A stretch of DNA of 64,000 nucleotides from JADJDM01 sp044352985 (GTDB taxonomy: Bacteria > Bacteroidota > Bacteroidia > B-17B0 > Aurantibacillaceae). Shown piece by piece: positions 16,952 to 26,340 of this stretch; the first letter of the stretch is position 1; every line of letters begins with the position of its first letter. The notes under the pieces were generated by a model. That model saw nothing but the letters and a program-made list of their open reading frames with translations. It did not search any database and had not been told where the DNA came from. Where the stretch lies: NCBI GenBank assembly GCA_044352985.1, contig JBILCU010000003.1, positions 124,001 through 188,000 of the forward strand. Reading direction: 5' to 3'. The position numbers and the translations under genes were made by a program.

Positions 16952-18202
16952 GTGCATTTATTTCTAGCTCTAATAAAAGAAAGTTTTTTTTTCGCATGGT
17001 CGGCTTTAAACGCGAGTAGATTACGTACTTTCCTCTCATTATTGGGCATTACTATTGGTATTTTTTCTATCATCACCGTATTTACAATTGTAGATAGTTT
17101 AGAGCACAATCTTAAAACCGGTATTCAGGAATTAGGCGATAATGTGGTTTATATTCACAAATGGCCTTGGGAGTTTAAAGAAGATTTTCCTTGGTGGAAA
17201 TACATGAATCGTCCTGTACCTACTATTAAAGAATTTGATCGGTTAAATGGAAAAATAAATACAGCTCAGTCAATTGCTTTCCATGTTGCCGGACGAAAAC
17301 CTGTTAAATACAAAAGCAATACTATTGATAATGTAACCATAACTGGAGGATCTTATCAGTATGATAAGATTACCAATTTTGATGTTGCAGAAGGAAGATA
17401 CTTTACCGAATCAGAATCAAATGCTGGAAGAAACACATGTTTGATTGGAAGTACAATTGCAGAAGCTCTGTTTTTAAATGGAGAAAATCCAATAGGAAAA
17501 AACATAAAAATAGGTGGAATAAAATTACAGGTTATTGGAGTGTTTAAAAAACAAGGAGAGAGTTTGCTTGGCAATAGTACTGATACTCAGATTTTAGTTC
17601 CGGTTAATTTTATTCGTAATCATGTGGATATACGTTCAGAAAATTTGGATCCATATATCGCAGTAAAAGCAAAAGAAGGAATTTCCAACGATCAAATGAA
17701 AGACGAACTGAGAGGAATGATGCGTGGTTTGAGGCAATTGGCTCCAGAAACCGAAGATGATTTTGCTCTTAACGAAACCAAAGTTATTTCACAAGGTTTT
17801 GATGGATTGTTTTCTGTTGTTGGGCTAGCTGGTTGGATCATTGGTGGTTTCTCCATTTTAGTTGGAGGCTTTGGCATAGCCAACATCATGTTTGTATCGG
17901 TTAAAGAAAGAACTTCGTTAATTGGAATTCAAAAATCTTTGGGCGCAAAAAATTATTTTATCCTCATGCAATTTTTATTTGAGTCTGTTTTTCTTTCATT
18001 GATTGGAGGTTTGATGGGATTGTTGTTAATTTGGTTACTCACTTTGGCAATAGGCGATTCTGTTGGTATGGATATTTTTCTATCACAATCTAATGTAATA
18101 TTGGGTGTTACCATTTCTTTTTTAATCGGAATCATTTCCGGCTTTGTGCCTGCCTATTCTGCTTCACAATTAGATCCTGTGGAAGCGATTAGGAGTAATT
18201 GA
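16952..18202 (+). CDS. ABC transporter permease, MacB/FtsX type
   Basis: A 416-residue MacB-like permease with the FtsX topology: transmembrane helix 1 (about residues 22-48, LRTFLSLLGITIGIFSIITV), a large periplasmic MacB_PCD domain, then three helices in the last 150 residues (GWIIGGFSILVGGFGIANIM onward) ending VPAYSASQLDPVEAIR. Such proteins act as mechanotransmitters rather than true translocators and need an ATPase, which is not adjacent here. The start is GTG at 16952. The end overlaps a possible TTG start of the next gene by 4 bases; the better ATG there is 11 bases past the stop. Confidence 0.88.
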   Translation: MHLFLALIKESFFFAWSALNASRLRTFLSLLGITIGIFSIITVFTIVDSLEHNLKTGIQELGDNVVYIHKWPWEFKEDFPWWKYMNRPVPTIKEFDRLNGKINTAQSIAFHVAGRKPVKYKSNTIDNVTITGGSYQYDKITNFDVAEGRYFTESESNAGRNTCLIGSTIAEALFLNGENPIGKNIKIGGIKLQVIGVFKKQGESLLGNSTDTQILVPVNFIRNHVDIRSENLDPYIAVKAKEGISNDQMKDELRGMMRGLRQLAPETEDDFALNETKVISQGFDGLFSVVGLAGWIIGGFSILVGGFGIANIMFVSVKERTSLIGIQKSLGAKNYFILMQFLFESVFLSLIGGLMGLLLIWLLTLAIGDSVGMDIFLSQSNVILGVTISFLIGIISGFVPAYSASQLDPVEAIRSN

Positions 18203-18213
18203 TTATTTTTTTT

Positions 18214-18888
18214 ATGAACGAACTATCCCAATTAATTGAATCCGAAAAAAAAGCACAAGTCTTATTTGACTATATACTTCAGCAACAATTAATCGTTCCA
18301 GGTAAATCGGAAAAGCAATTGAATAATGAAGTTTATGGAATTGCCTCTGAATTATTTGGAATAAAAAAATTCTGGCACAAGCGTATAGTTCGATCAGGTA
18401 AAAATACTCTATTACCTTATCGTGAAAATCCACCGGATTTAACTATTAAAGATGATGATATTTTATTTTTTGATTTCGGACCTGTGTTTGAGGAGTGGGA
18501 AGCAGACATTGGTAAAACTTATGTGTTGGGAAATAATCCTCGAAAACTAAAATTAAAACAAGACGTTGAAAATGCCTGGCAGGAGGGCAAAGAATTTTTC
18601 ATGAAAAATCATGAGCGCCTCACCGGCGCTTTATTTTACGAATTCACAACTACTCTCGCAAAAAAATACGGCTGGGAATACGGCAACGAACATTGTGGTC
18701 ATTTAATTGGCAAATTCCCTCATGAGAAAATAGTAGGAGAGGAGGTTGTTAATTATCTACACCCAGATAACCATCAGTTGGTTTTAGAAAAAGATAAAAA
18801 CGGCAATCAACGTTATTGGATTTATGAAATTCATTTTATTGATCGTGAAAATCAAATTGGTGCGTTCCATGAGCAATTAGTGTATTAA
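18214..18888 (+). CDS. M24 family metallopeptidase (aminopeptidase P/Xaa-Pro dipeptidase-like)
   Basis: A cytosolic protein of about 224 residues with only the pita-bread catalytic domain of M24 peptidases. The five metal ligands can be placed: Asp in LFFDFGPVFEEWE, Asp in EADIGKTY, His in NEHCGHLIGKFPHE, Glu in YEIHF and Glu in FHEQLVY. It lacks the N-terminal creatinase domain of full aminopeptidase P. The ATG at 18214 (MNELSQLIESEKKA) is preferred over the TTG at 18199. Substrate is unknown; proline-containing peptides are the family default. Confidence 0.82.
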   Translation: MNELSQLIESEKKAQVLFDYILQQQLIVPGKSEKQLNNEVYGIASELFGIKKFWHKRIVRSGKNTLLPYRENPPDLTIKDDDILFFDFGPVFEEWEADIGKTYVLGNNPRKLKLKQDVENAWQEGKEFFMKNHERLTGALFYEFTTTLAKKYGWEYGNEHCGHLIGKFPHEKIVGEEVVNYLHPDNHQLVLEKDKNGNQRYWIYEIHFIDRENQIGAFHEQLVY

Positions 18889-18948
18889 TGTTGTTCGTTA
18901 AATTTTACAAATTAATTTTACTTGAATTTCATTTTCAGACAATTCAAT

Positions 18949-18956
18949 TAGTTTTG
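18949..18956 (+). promoter_or_regulatory. Putative -7 box of the DoxX-family gene
   Basis: TAGTTTTG fits TAnnTTTG and ends 23 bases before the ATG at 18980. The only nearby TTG (18922-18924) is 24 bases upstream, longer than optimal. Confidence 0.4.
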
Positions 18957-18979
18957 TAAATTATCTTAAATCAAAGAGC

Positions 18980-20305
18980 ATGAAAAAATTTTTATCAGGA
19001 AAACTTTTCAAATTCATTGCATCCACATCCGTTGCTGCACTATTATATTTTATTTGTCCGGAGTGCTTTAGCAAAACAACGCTTTCCATTATATTAGTTT
19101 CATTATTAGTTATAATAAACGGTTCACCTTTCATTTCAAAATTCACTTGGATAACTCACGTCAGTAGATTTTTAGTGGGTGGATTATTCATTTTTTCCGG
19201 GTGGATTAAAGCAAACGATACAGTTGGTTTTGGATACAAATTAGAAGAGTACTTTGAAGTATTTAAGGAAGCAACAGGTTGGGGAATTTTCGAATCCTTT
19301 GCCCATATAGCTCAACCCTTTGCAACTATAATATGTGTTTCAGAAATGGCGCTTGGCTTTTTGTTGTTAATTGGTATATTGCAGCGCCTTACGCTTTGGT
19401 TGTTAATGTTGCAAATTGTATTCTTTACATTTCTAACATTTTATTCCGCATGCTATAATAAAGTAACTACTTGCGGTTGTTTCGGCGACTTTTTAGTGCT
19501 TACTCCGTGGACTTCTTTCTGGAAAGATGTTGCATTACTTTATCTAATTACTCTTCTTTTTGCTGGAATAGAAAATATTAAACCCTTCTTTTCCAAAAAC
19601 TTTTTTAATGTTGGATTAGCATCGGTATTCATAATTTTATCCATTTGGTTTCCTATATATACCTTCAAGAATTTGCCGGTAAAAGATTTTAGAGCTTATG
19701 CACCCGGTAAAAGCATTTGTGCAGGTATGAAACCAGGACCAAACTATAAACCTGCAGTTTATGAATCACGATTCATATACAAGAATTTAAAAACAGGAGA
19801 GAAGAAAGAATTTACAGATAAAACGATGCCTTGGCAAGATACCTTGAACTGGGCTTATGATTCAGCATTGGGGTCTGTGGTTATTTCACCGGAAGAAGAT
19901 GGACCAAAAATCGTTGATTTTAGTTTAAGTGATGAAAACGGAAATTTAGTTACCGATTCCATTTTAAATTTGAAGGGATACAATTTTTACATTGTTTATT
20001 GGAACTTGGATAAAGCTGAGGATGATGAAGTGGTGCATGCTAAAATAAATGACTTTTACGAACTGTGTAAAGCCAATAAAATCCCGATAAATGCATTAAC
20101 TTCATCTAATGCAGATCAGATCAATAATTTCAAACACAAGTACAATGCTTTGTATGATTTTATATCTGCCGATGGAACGGTTTTAAAAACGATGATTCGT
20201 TCCAATCCCGGTTTAATGTTAATGAAAGACTGTAAGGTAATTGCTAATTGGCACTACAATAATTGGCCAAGTTTTTCAGAGGTGAAGAATGGGTATATGT
20301 GGTGA
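18980..20305 (+). CDS. DoxX/MauE-type membrane protein with C-terminal redoxin-like domain (BT_3928-like)
   Basis: A 441-residue inner-membrane protein. The first about 225 residues carry several hydrophobic helices with DoxX/MauE features (RFLVGGLFIFSGWIKAND, EMALGFLLLIGI, VTTCGCFGDFL with two cysteines). After a final helix (about residues 210-228) comes a periplasmic domain of about 210 residues that ends in a thioredoxin-like stretch (YNFYIVYWNLDKAEDDEV ... DGTVLKTMIRSNPGLMLM) without a CxxC pair. Bacteroidota call such proteins BT_3928 family. A role in periplasmic redox or quinone chemistry is possible but unproven. Confidence 0.75.
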   Translation: MKKFLSGKLFKFIASTSVAALLYFICPECFSKTTLSIILVSLLVIINGSPFISKFTWITHVSRFLVGGLFIFSGWIKANDTVGFGYKLEEYFEVFKEATGWGIFESFAHIAQPFATIICVSEMALGFLLLIGILQRLTLWLLMLQIVFFTFLTFYSACYNKVTTCGCFGDFLVLTPWTSFWKDVALLYLITLLFAGIENIKPFFSKNFFNVGLASVFIILSIWFPIYTFKNLPVKDFRAYAPGKSICAGMKPGPNYKPAVYESRFIYKNLKTGEKKEFTDKTMPWQDTLNWAYDSALGSVVISPEEDGPKIVDFSLSDENGNLVTDSILNLKGYNFYIVYWNLDKAEDDEVVHAKINDFYELCKANKIPINALTSSNADQINNFKHKYNALYDFISADGTVLKTMIRSNPGLMLMKDCKVIANWHYNNWPSFSEVKNGYMW

Positions 20306-20453
20306 ATTTTTCTTTAAACTCTTCTAATAATTTTTTCATTTTTTTCTATATTTAAAATTATTAAAACATTCTCGTTTTCTTGCATTCGAGAAGAAGTTTT
20401 GTTATTATATGGTCGAATTTTTTGGGAAGCTTACACTTACTATTAGAAAAAAT

Positions 20454-21908
20454 CTATTTTCTAGTTAATTTGATTCGTTCAATGACCAAATTAATAAAGA
20501 CACAATTAATAATTATTGCAAAGGGTAAAACTGGCCAAATATAACGTTGCTCAATTGCACCAAATAGATATGATAGAAAAAAGGTAATACTAAAAGGAAT
20601 TGTGACAATCAGTAAAGTTTCAATATTCTTTTTAAATATGAGAAGAATTGGTGCAAAAAATAATATACCTAAATTTAAGAAGGATATTAGAGCCCAATTT
20701 ACTACTTTAATGAATTTTAAAAAAACATTCATTTTTTCTTTTTTAGGAAATGGTAAGTCTACAATATTCTTTTTAAAATGAAATTTCCAGGCAAGTTTTA
20801 ATGGATTAATTAAGTAATAGTTAATAGAATGATTTTTTTTATACTCCGACAAATAATTATTAACTCTATTCTTAAACCCAATTGTTGGCTCATAAATACC
20901 TTGATCTAAACTCTTAAGATAAAAATATTCCCTTTTAATGTTAACTAGAGAATCAATAGTGTAGTTTGATGTTAGGACACTCTTAGGGTACTCAAAACTA
21001 TCTTCATTTTTATTTACATCTAAAAACCAATTAATTTCATTCCACCAAGGAGTTGTTTCGTAGCCCCAACTTGCTGGGATTTTAGCATATTCAAGCCAAT
21101 TATATGAATAGGACGAATAACATTCTGGAACAGTAAACACAATAAATTTATTCAATGAAATTTTGTTTCTAATTATCCATGCTGTTTCACAAATACCAAA
21201 AATTGAAATATAAAAAAATACAACTTTCATTGTCATCATTACATCTCTTTTCTTCCACAATAAAAAATAAATAAGTAATAGAAATAATACTAGGAATGGC
21301 ATTATGGCAATTAATCTAGAAAAGATTGACCAACAAAAAAATGCGCCTGAAAAAATTATATATTTAAGACTAAAATTGTTTTTGTATGAGCGTACGAAAA
21401 AATAAACTGCAATAATTAATGTTGAATTTGCTTGGCTATCGGCCATTAAGATATGGTCCCCAATATGATAAAATAAAGAATATAAAATGACAACAAAAAT
21501 AAAAATAAGTTTACTTTCAAAAAGTAAATAAGCTATTAATCCCAAAAAATAAACAGAAATAGTTGAAAGTAAAAATTGAAATATTATAACGAAATTATAT
21601 GCAAATGAAGCACTTTTTGTAAGCCAATAAATTGGCATGAAAACAACAGCCAAGCCTGGCATTCGACAAGCATTTCCATAAGTGCCCTCATTACAAAAAT
21701 TAATCAACGGGGTATAATATGTAAAAGTATCTCCACCTTCCACATAAAGTAAACCTTTACCAATTGAAGTTTCCGGATAAAGATGGAAGCATATTCCATA
21801 AAAAATAAATAAGACAAGTTTAATCAAAAAAGCATATAACAACCATTTTTTAAAAGGATAATTATTCTCATCACTATACTTGCTTTTTATTGAGTTTAAA
21901 AAATTCAT
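20454..21908 (-). CDS. Polytopic membrane protein, GT39/GT83-like glycosyltransferase candidate
   Basis: A 484-residue protein with about ten transmembrane segments and a hydrophilic loop around residues 275-365. The first periplasmic loop contains EGGDTFTYYTPL, resembling the acidic catalytic loop of lipid-phosphate-sugar-dependent ArnT/PMT-type transferases; repeated SFLNLGILFFAP-like helices and YIWPVLPFAII near the end are also typical. It is the last gene of the polysaccharide locus and overlaps wecE by 4 bases. It probably transfers a sugar from a polyprenyl donor, perhaps supplied by the GT2 at 24748-25683, in the periplasm. A different role for this membrane protein cannot be excluded. 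Confidence 0.6.
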   Translation of the reverse strand: MNFLNSIKSKYSDENNYPFKKWLLYAFLIKLVLFIFYGICFHLYPETSIGKGLLYVEGGDTFTYYTPLINFCNEGTYGNACRMPGLAVVFMPIYWLTKSASFAYNFVIIFQFLLSTISVYFLGLIAYLLFESKLIFIFVVILYSLFYHIGDHILMADSQANSTLIIAVYFFVRSYKNNFSLKYIIFSGAFFCWSIFSRLIAIMPFLVLFLLLIYFLLWKKRDVMMTMKVVFFYISIFGICETAWIIRNKISLNKFIVFTVPECYSSYSYNWLEYAKIPASWGYETTPWWNEINWFLDVNKNEDSFEYPKSVLTSNYTIDSLVNIKREYFYLKSLDQGIYEPTIGFKNRVNNYLSEYKKNHSINYYLINPLKLAWKFHFKKNIVDLPFPKKEKMNVFLKFIKVVNWALISFLNLGILFFAPILLIFKKNIETLLIVTIPFSITFFLSYLFGAIEQRYIWPVLPFAIIINCVFINLVIERIKLTRK

Positions 21909-23053
21909 GCTTTACCTTTAGAATAAAAATCAATAATGCTTTCTACAATCAATTTAACTTGCTCATTTTCCAATTCATAATAAAAAGGAAGTCTTAACAA
22001 TCTATCAGAATAAAAATCAGTTAAGGATAAATCATTTCCAAAATATTTATCCCTATAGTAAGGACTATTGTGTAAAGATAAATAATGGAATACTGAATAA
22101 ACTCCACTTTGCCTTAAATGGATTATTAAATTAGTTCTTTCTTCAAATGAATCGCAAATAATGTAATACATGTGTGCGTTGTTTGATGCATAAGAAGGAA
22201 TAAAAGGAAGTTTAATCTTGTTTTTAGCTTGTAAACTTTGAATACTTGAATTATACAAATTCCAAATTTCCTTTCTTCTATTTTGAATATCATCAAGATT
22301 TTCCAATTGTGCATATAAAAATGCAGCGATAATATCAGACGGTAAAAAAGATGAACCTATATCCACCCAACCATACTTGTCAACTTCACCTCTAAAAAAA
22401 GATGAGCGATTTGTTCCCTTTTCGCGAATTATTTCTGCGCGAGTAATAAAACGATCATCGTTAACAACTAACATTCCGCCTTCCCCAGAAATAATATTTT
22501 TTGTTTCGTGAAACGAAAAAGCAGAAAGATGCCCAATACTACCAAGAGGCTTACCCTTATAAAAACTATCAACCGCCTGAGCAGCATCTTCAACTACAAA
22601 TAAATTATGTTTATTTGCAATTTCCATAATCTTATCCATATCGCAAGCTATACCAGCGTAGTGAACCGGTAAGATAACTTTTGTTTTTGGAGTAATTAAT
22701 GCTTCAATTGCTTTAACATCCATATTAGGATTGTCTGCAGAGCTATCAACAAAAACTATTTTTGCCCCCCGCAGAACGAAGCTATTAACGGTAGAAACAA
22801 ATGTATACGAAGGTGCAATAACTTCGTCATCTTCTTTAATATCCAATAAAATAGCAGCCATCTCCAGTGCATCAGTGCAGGATGTCGTTAATAATACCTT
22901 TTTGAAACCATATTTTTTTTCAAAAAACTCATGACATTTCTTAGTGAAAATTCCATCACCCGAAATTTTTCCTGAATCTACAGCTTGTTTAATATACTCT
23001 GTTTCTTTACCAGTTAGGTAAGGCTTGTTAAAAGGTATTTTAAAATCCAACAT
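21905..23053 (-). CDS. wecE: dTDP-4-amino-4,6-dideoxygalactose transaminase (WecE/RffA)
   Basis: A DegT/DnrJ/EryC1/StrS aminotransferase of 382 residues. IPFNKPYLTGKETEYIKQAV, TTSCTDALEMAA, VVEDAAQAVDSFYKGKPLG and the PLP lysine in FHETKNIISGEGGM (about residue 185) are visible. The stretch GWVDIGSSFLPSDIIAAFL is specific to the WecE/RffA subgroup, which aminates dTDP-4-keto-6-deoxyglucose to dTDP-Fuc4N. The rmlA/rmlB genes that make its substrate are not in this window. It lies 5 bases after the methyltransferase gene. Confidence 0.9.
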   Translation of the reverse strand: MLDFKIPFNKPYLTGKETEYIKQAVDSGKISGDGIFTKKCHEFFEKKYGFKKVLLTTSCTDALEMAAILLDIKEDDEVIAPSYTFVSTVNSFVLRGAKIVFVDSSADNPNMDVKAIEALITPKTKVILPVHYAGIACDMDKIMEIANKHNLFVVEDAAQAVDSFYKGKPLGSIGHLSAFSFHETKNIISGEGGMLVVNDDRFITRAEIIREKGTNRSSFFRGEVDKYGWVDIGSSFLPSDIIAAFLYAQLENLDDIQNRRKEIWNLYNSSIQSLQAKNKIKLPFIPSYASNNAHMYYIICDSFEERTNLIIHLRQSGVYSVFHYLSLHNSPYYRDKYFGNDLSLTDFYSDRLLRLPFYYELENEQVKLIVESIIDFYSKGKA

Positions 23054-23058
23054 ATTAA

Positions 23059-23874
23059 TTATTTAGTACGTAAAACAAATATGCAACTGCCTCCAATTTT
23101 AATTGGTCTGTGTTGAATTTTTTTTAATTCGTAATTATGGAATCTATTCAATATACATTCAGTAAATTCTGAAACTACTAAATTTTCTGTTTCTTTTTCA
23201 AGCAGTTTATTTATGTCTTTATCTTTGAATAATAAATAAGGAATACGCTTCAATAAAAAAGTTATTGGAGGGATGTAATTAAAAAAATAACTAAAATAAG
23301 CTAATTCAGTGTTAGACTCTATTGCCAATTTAGAAATTGACTTACTATCATACCTCCTAAAATGACCTCCCATATAATCTGCACTCGACCATAAATATTG
23401 ATGTGCAGGAACTGTTAAATATATTAATGAATCTTTGGGCAAACTATTAGCCAAATCTTTAATAAAATCAACATCATTTTCTATGTGTTCCAAAACATCA
23501 AATAGGCCGACTGAATTCACATTGTTTCCGTTAAAATCGAAAGATTGAAATGGCATATTGTATACATTTTCAACACCTCTTGTCTTTGCGTTTAAACAAC
23601 CTTTGTAGCCAAGTTCAATTAAAAAAACTTTTTTACTTTTAAAATTTTCTGAAATAAATTTTATTTGATAACCATTGCCCCCGCCAATATCTGCAAAGTT
23701 GCCAATAGCTGGAATCTTTTGCATTATATATTTAATAATATTATTTCTGTGTTTAAACCAAAAACTATTATCTTCAATATAAAAAGCTTTTTCATTACCA
23801 TCATTAGGATAAGAGGGCGTTTCATTATCTGTTGTAACCCAAATTCCGTTTTTATCTAGTGAACTACTTTTCAT
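23059..23874 (-). CDS. Class I SAM-dependent methyltransferase
   Basis: A 271-residue methyltransferase. Motif I is GNFADIGGGNGYQIKFISENF (about residues 56-76, glycine-rich), and VGLFDVLEHIENDVDFIKDL corresponds to the post-II region seen in many O-methyltransferases of glycan loci; YLTVPAHQYLWSSAD follows. In an ABC-transporter-dependent glycan locus such an enzyme could methylate a sugar or cap the chain end, a signal often read by Wzt C-terminal domains. That link is inference only. It is preceded by a 245-bp gene-free spacer. Confidence 0.75.
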   Translation of the reverse strand: MKSSSLDKNGIWVTTDNETPSYPNDGNEKAFYIEDNSFWFKHRNNIIKYIMQKIPAIGNFADIGGGNGYQIKFISENFKSKKVFLIELGYKGCLNAKTRGVENVYNMPFQSFDFNGNNVNSVGLFDVLEHIENDVDFIKDLANSLPKDSLIYLTVPAHQYLWSSADYMGGHFRRYDSKSISKLAIESNTELAYFSYFFNYIPPITFLLKRIPYLLFKDKDINKLLEKETENLVVSEFTECILNRFHNYELKKIQHRPIKIGGSCIFVLRTK

Positions 23875-24119
23875 TTACTTATCTTTATATAAGACTAATT
23901 ATTTTTTTATTATGTGCGAAAAAATGTATATATAATTTATTATAAAGTCTTTTTTTTATTGTTTTTGACCTGTAATATGCAGTTATTATTTTCAAAAGAT
24001 GACGTCAATAATTTGCGTAAATTTCATCACCAAAAAGTTTCATTAATTCACTTTTTGTTTAATATATTTTGTTTCTTTTATTGTTAATTAAGGTTTATAA
24101 AATGTTATAATATTTAATC
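23875..24119. other. AT-rich spacer inside the polysaccharide locus, nothing recognised
   Basis: A 245-bp very AT-rich stretch with no coding sequence, tRNA or clear hairpin-plus-T terminator. It may separate the last three genes of the locus into their own transcript, but I cannot place a convincing promoter. Confidence 0.4.
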
Positions 24120-24755
24120 TTATTTTATTCTTTTGGCAGGCACACCAACGTATAACCCTTTTACACAAATATTAGTAGTAACAACAGCACCACCTCCAAC
24201 TTGCACTTCTTCAGCAATTGTTACATTATCAATTATTGTCGCATTTATCCCAATTATACATTTTTTACCAATTTCTGTAAAGCCAGCAATTTTAACAGCA
24301 GGAGATAAAAAAGAATGTTTAAACACTTTTGAATCATGTGCAATAACGCAACCAGTATTTAGTAATACATTGTCTTGTAAAACAACATTTCGATCTAACA
24401 CGCAACCCGGTAATATAAAACATCCCTCGCCAATTTTTGCTGTCACATCAATATTGGTTGAAGGATGAATAACTGTTGAAAAAGGAATTTTACCCTTAAA
24501 GCGTTCAAATATACTCTCTCTAAAACTCATATACTTATAACCAACAGCGACAATCAAACAATTAAATTTTCCGAGTTTAAAATCCTCATCAATCTGATCT
24601 ACACCTCCTAAAATATAATGTCCATCTATATTAATTTGATTTTTATTAAAATCATCATAATAACCCATTACATTGAACCCACAATTAACCGCAGCATGAT
24701 GTGCTATTAATTGACCTAGGTCAGAAGAACCAATAATTGCTAATCGATTATTCAT
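24120..24755 (-). CDS. PglD/NeuD-like sugar O- or N-acyltransferase
   Basis: A 211-residue protein: an N-terminal Rossmann-like PglD domain (LAIIGSSDLGQLIAHHA, VMGYYDDF), then a left-handed beta-helix of hexapeptide repeats from about residue 95 (IDVTAKIGEGCFILPGCVL, VLLNTGCVIAHDSKV, IGKKCIIGINATI, VQVGGGAVVTT). These trimeric enzymes acetylate amino sugars or sialic/pseudaminic-type sugars from acetyl-CoA. The predicted catalytic histidine is in IAHDSKVF. A WecE-made amino sugar is a plausible acceptor. It overlaps the GT2 gene by 8 bases. Confidence 0.82.
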   Translation of the reverse strand: MNNRLAIIGSSDLGQLIAHHAAVNCGFNVMGYYDDFNKNQINIDGHYILGGVDQIDEDFKLGKFNCLIVAVGYKYMSFRESIFERFKGKIPFSTVIHPSTNIDVTAKIGEGCFILPGCVLDRNVVLQDNVLLNTGCVIAHDSKVFKHSFLSPAVKIAGFTEIGKKCIIGINATIIDNVTIAEEVQVGGGAVVTTNICVKGLYVGVPAKRIK

Positions 24756-25683
24756 AGATATTAGTTAATTCTTTTACAGAAAATAGCGGTCGAGATTTAA
24801 CCTCTTTGTAAATTCTTCCAATATAAATAGCAAGTATTCCAATAAAAAACAACAAAACACCCGTTGCTCCGGTAATTATAATAATGGTTGAAGCCCAACC
24901 TACTTGAAATTCAATAAAAAACAAACGAGCAACTACAATACTAATTAATGCTAGAACAGCCAATGTCATTAAATAAAATCCTAACCTAACTGCCATTTTC
25001 AAAGGAAGTTCTGAAAAATCAAAAATCGCATCAAAAGCCAAAGTCATTTTTTTCTTAAAATTAAACTTACTCACACCTGCAAATCTTTCCCTTTGTTCAA
25101 CTTCTATAACCTGTTGTTTTAACCCAACATGTAAAAACATGCCTTCAATAAATCTGTTTTGCTCTCCATAGGATAAAAACCTGCTTGCAAATTTTTTGTT
25201 AAAAATACGCATTACAGCTAAACCCCTAGGTAATTTAAGGCCAGTAAATTTCTCAAGTATCCACCAAAAAAATTTAGATAAAATTACATTTACAAATGAA
25301 TCTTTTTTCTCTTTTCTTATGCCAAACACTAAATCGTATCCCTTTTCAATTTCCTCGATAAAACGTGGGATTTCTTGAGGTGGGTCTTGTAAATCGGCGT
25401 CCATATAAATCATGTAATCACCTGTTGCATATTTAATACCAGCTGAAACAGCAGCTTGTTTTCCATGATTATATGAAAATTCAATTAATTTAATTTGTTT
25501 ATCATTCTTTGCCTGATCCTTTATCAGTTCAACTGTTTTATCTTTACTTCCGTCATCAACAAAAACAAACTCATATTGGTAATTTGTTTCAATTGTTTTG
25601 AATGATGCTCTTACTTCTGATATAAATTGCAATATGCAATCTTCTTCAAAATATACCGGAACAACTAATGATACTACTTTCAT
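24748..25683 (-). CDS. Polyprenyl-phosphate-type GT2 glycosyltransferase (DPM1/GtrB-like)
   Basis: A 311-residue GT-A glycosyltransferase with two C-terminal transmembrane helices (about residues 230-255 and 265-290). Visible motifs are LVVPVYFEEDCI, VDDGSKDKT, AAVSAGIKYATGDY and MDADLQDPPQEIP. Homologues such as GtrB and ArnC charge undecaprenyl phosphate with a sugar that is later transferred in the periplasm, fitting the GT39-like protein at the end of the locus. The donor nucleotide sugar is unknown. It follows the HAD gene by 5 bases. Confidence 0.87.
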   Translation of the reverse strand: MKVVSLVVPVYFEEDCILQFISEVRASFKTIETNYQYEFVFVDDGSKDKTVELIKDQAKNDKQIKLIEFSYNHGKQAAVSAGIKYATGDYMIYMDADLQDPPQEIPRFIEEIEKGYDLVFGIRKEKKDSFVNVILSKFFWWILEKFTGLKLPRGLAVMRIFNKKFASRFLSYGEQNRFIEGMFLHVGLKQQVIEVEQRERFAGVSKFNFKKKMTLAFDAIFDFSELPLKMAVRLGFYLMTLAVLALISIVVARLFFIEFQVGWASTIIIITGATGVLLFFIGILAIYIGRIYKEVKSRPLFSVKELTNIYE

Positions 25684-25688
25684 TTACT

Positions 25689-26339
25689 TTACTTATTTAA
25701 CTCAACAATTTTCGCCGCTAATTCCCCAAACGAATTTATCCTGTTTTTAAAATGAGGGTAATGATTCTCTCTATCGATTAATAAAGCATTCATTCCAACA
25801 TTTAAAGAGGGAATAATATCTAATTTAATTGAATCGCCAATATAAACAATTTCATCAGGATTAACGCCCAATTTAGCAATCACATTTTTATAAAATTCAA
25901 CTTGCGGTTTACGTGCCTTTTCAATTTCTGAAACCACAATTGTATCAAAATTTACTGGAACAACCGTTTTTAATAAACTTTCGAGTCCTGAGTTGAAATT
26001 TGAAAGTACAGCTCGTTTATAATTTAGTTCATTTAAACACTGCACATCATCAAAAGCTTCCCAAAAAAGATAAGTGCATGCTTTAAACAAATCATTCACT
26101 AAATTTTCGCTAGGAAGAATTCCTAATGATAAAACAAATTCTGAATTAAAATTCTTGTAAAACTCTTCATTTGTTCTATCAGGGAAATTAATGATTTCAG
26201 AAATCAATTTGTGCTTCTCTTTTAATTCTTTTATTGGAATACAAATGTTATGAGAAAGAAATACCTCATTAATTTTAGTCCACAATATTGGTTTGTGAAT
26301 AATTGTATTTGCAGCATCTACAAGTATAACTTTAATCAT
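25689..26339 (-). CDS. HAD superfamily hydrolase with altered motif I
   Basis: A 216-residue HAD-IA fold: motif I KVILVDAANTIIHKP, motif II in RAVLSNFNSGLESL, a lysine in EKARKPQVEFY and motif IV in IVYIGDSIKLDIIPSLNVGM, with an alpha-helical cap (about residues 18-85). The nucleophile Asp is kept, but the second acidic residue of DxD, the general acid/base, is Ala (DAANT). It may be a weak phosphatase or a non-phosphatase HAD. It is squeezed between the ATP-grasp gene (1 base) and the GT2 gene (5 bases), so a role in building an unusual substituent is likely. Confidence 0.75.
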   Translation of the reverse strand: MIKVILVDAANTIIHKPILWTKINEVFLSHNICIPIKELKEKHKLISEIINFPDRTNEEFYKNFNSEFVLSLGILPSENLVNDLFKACTYLFWEAFDDVQCLNELNYKRAVLSNFNSGLESLLKTVVPVNFDTIVVSEIEKARKPQVEFYKNVIAKLGVNPDEIVYIGDSIKLDIIPSLNVGMNALLIDRENHYPHFKNRINSFGELAAKIVELNK

Positions 26340-26340
26340 A

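Noticed and set aside
20306..20453. Short inverted repeats near 20369-20392 and 20443-20462 as terminators
   Set aside because: Stems of only 6-7 bp, AT-rich, without a clear T-run in the right orientation; too weak to call.
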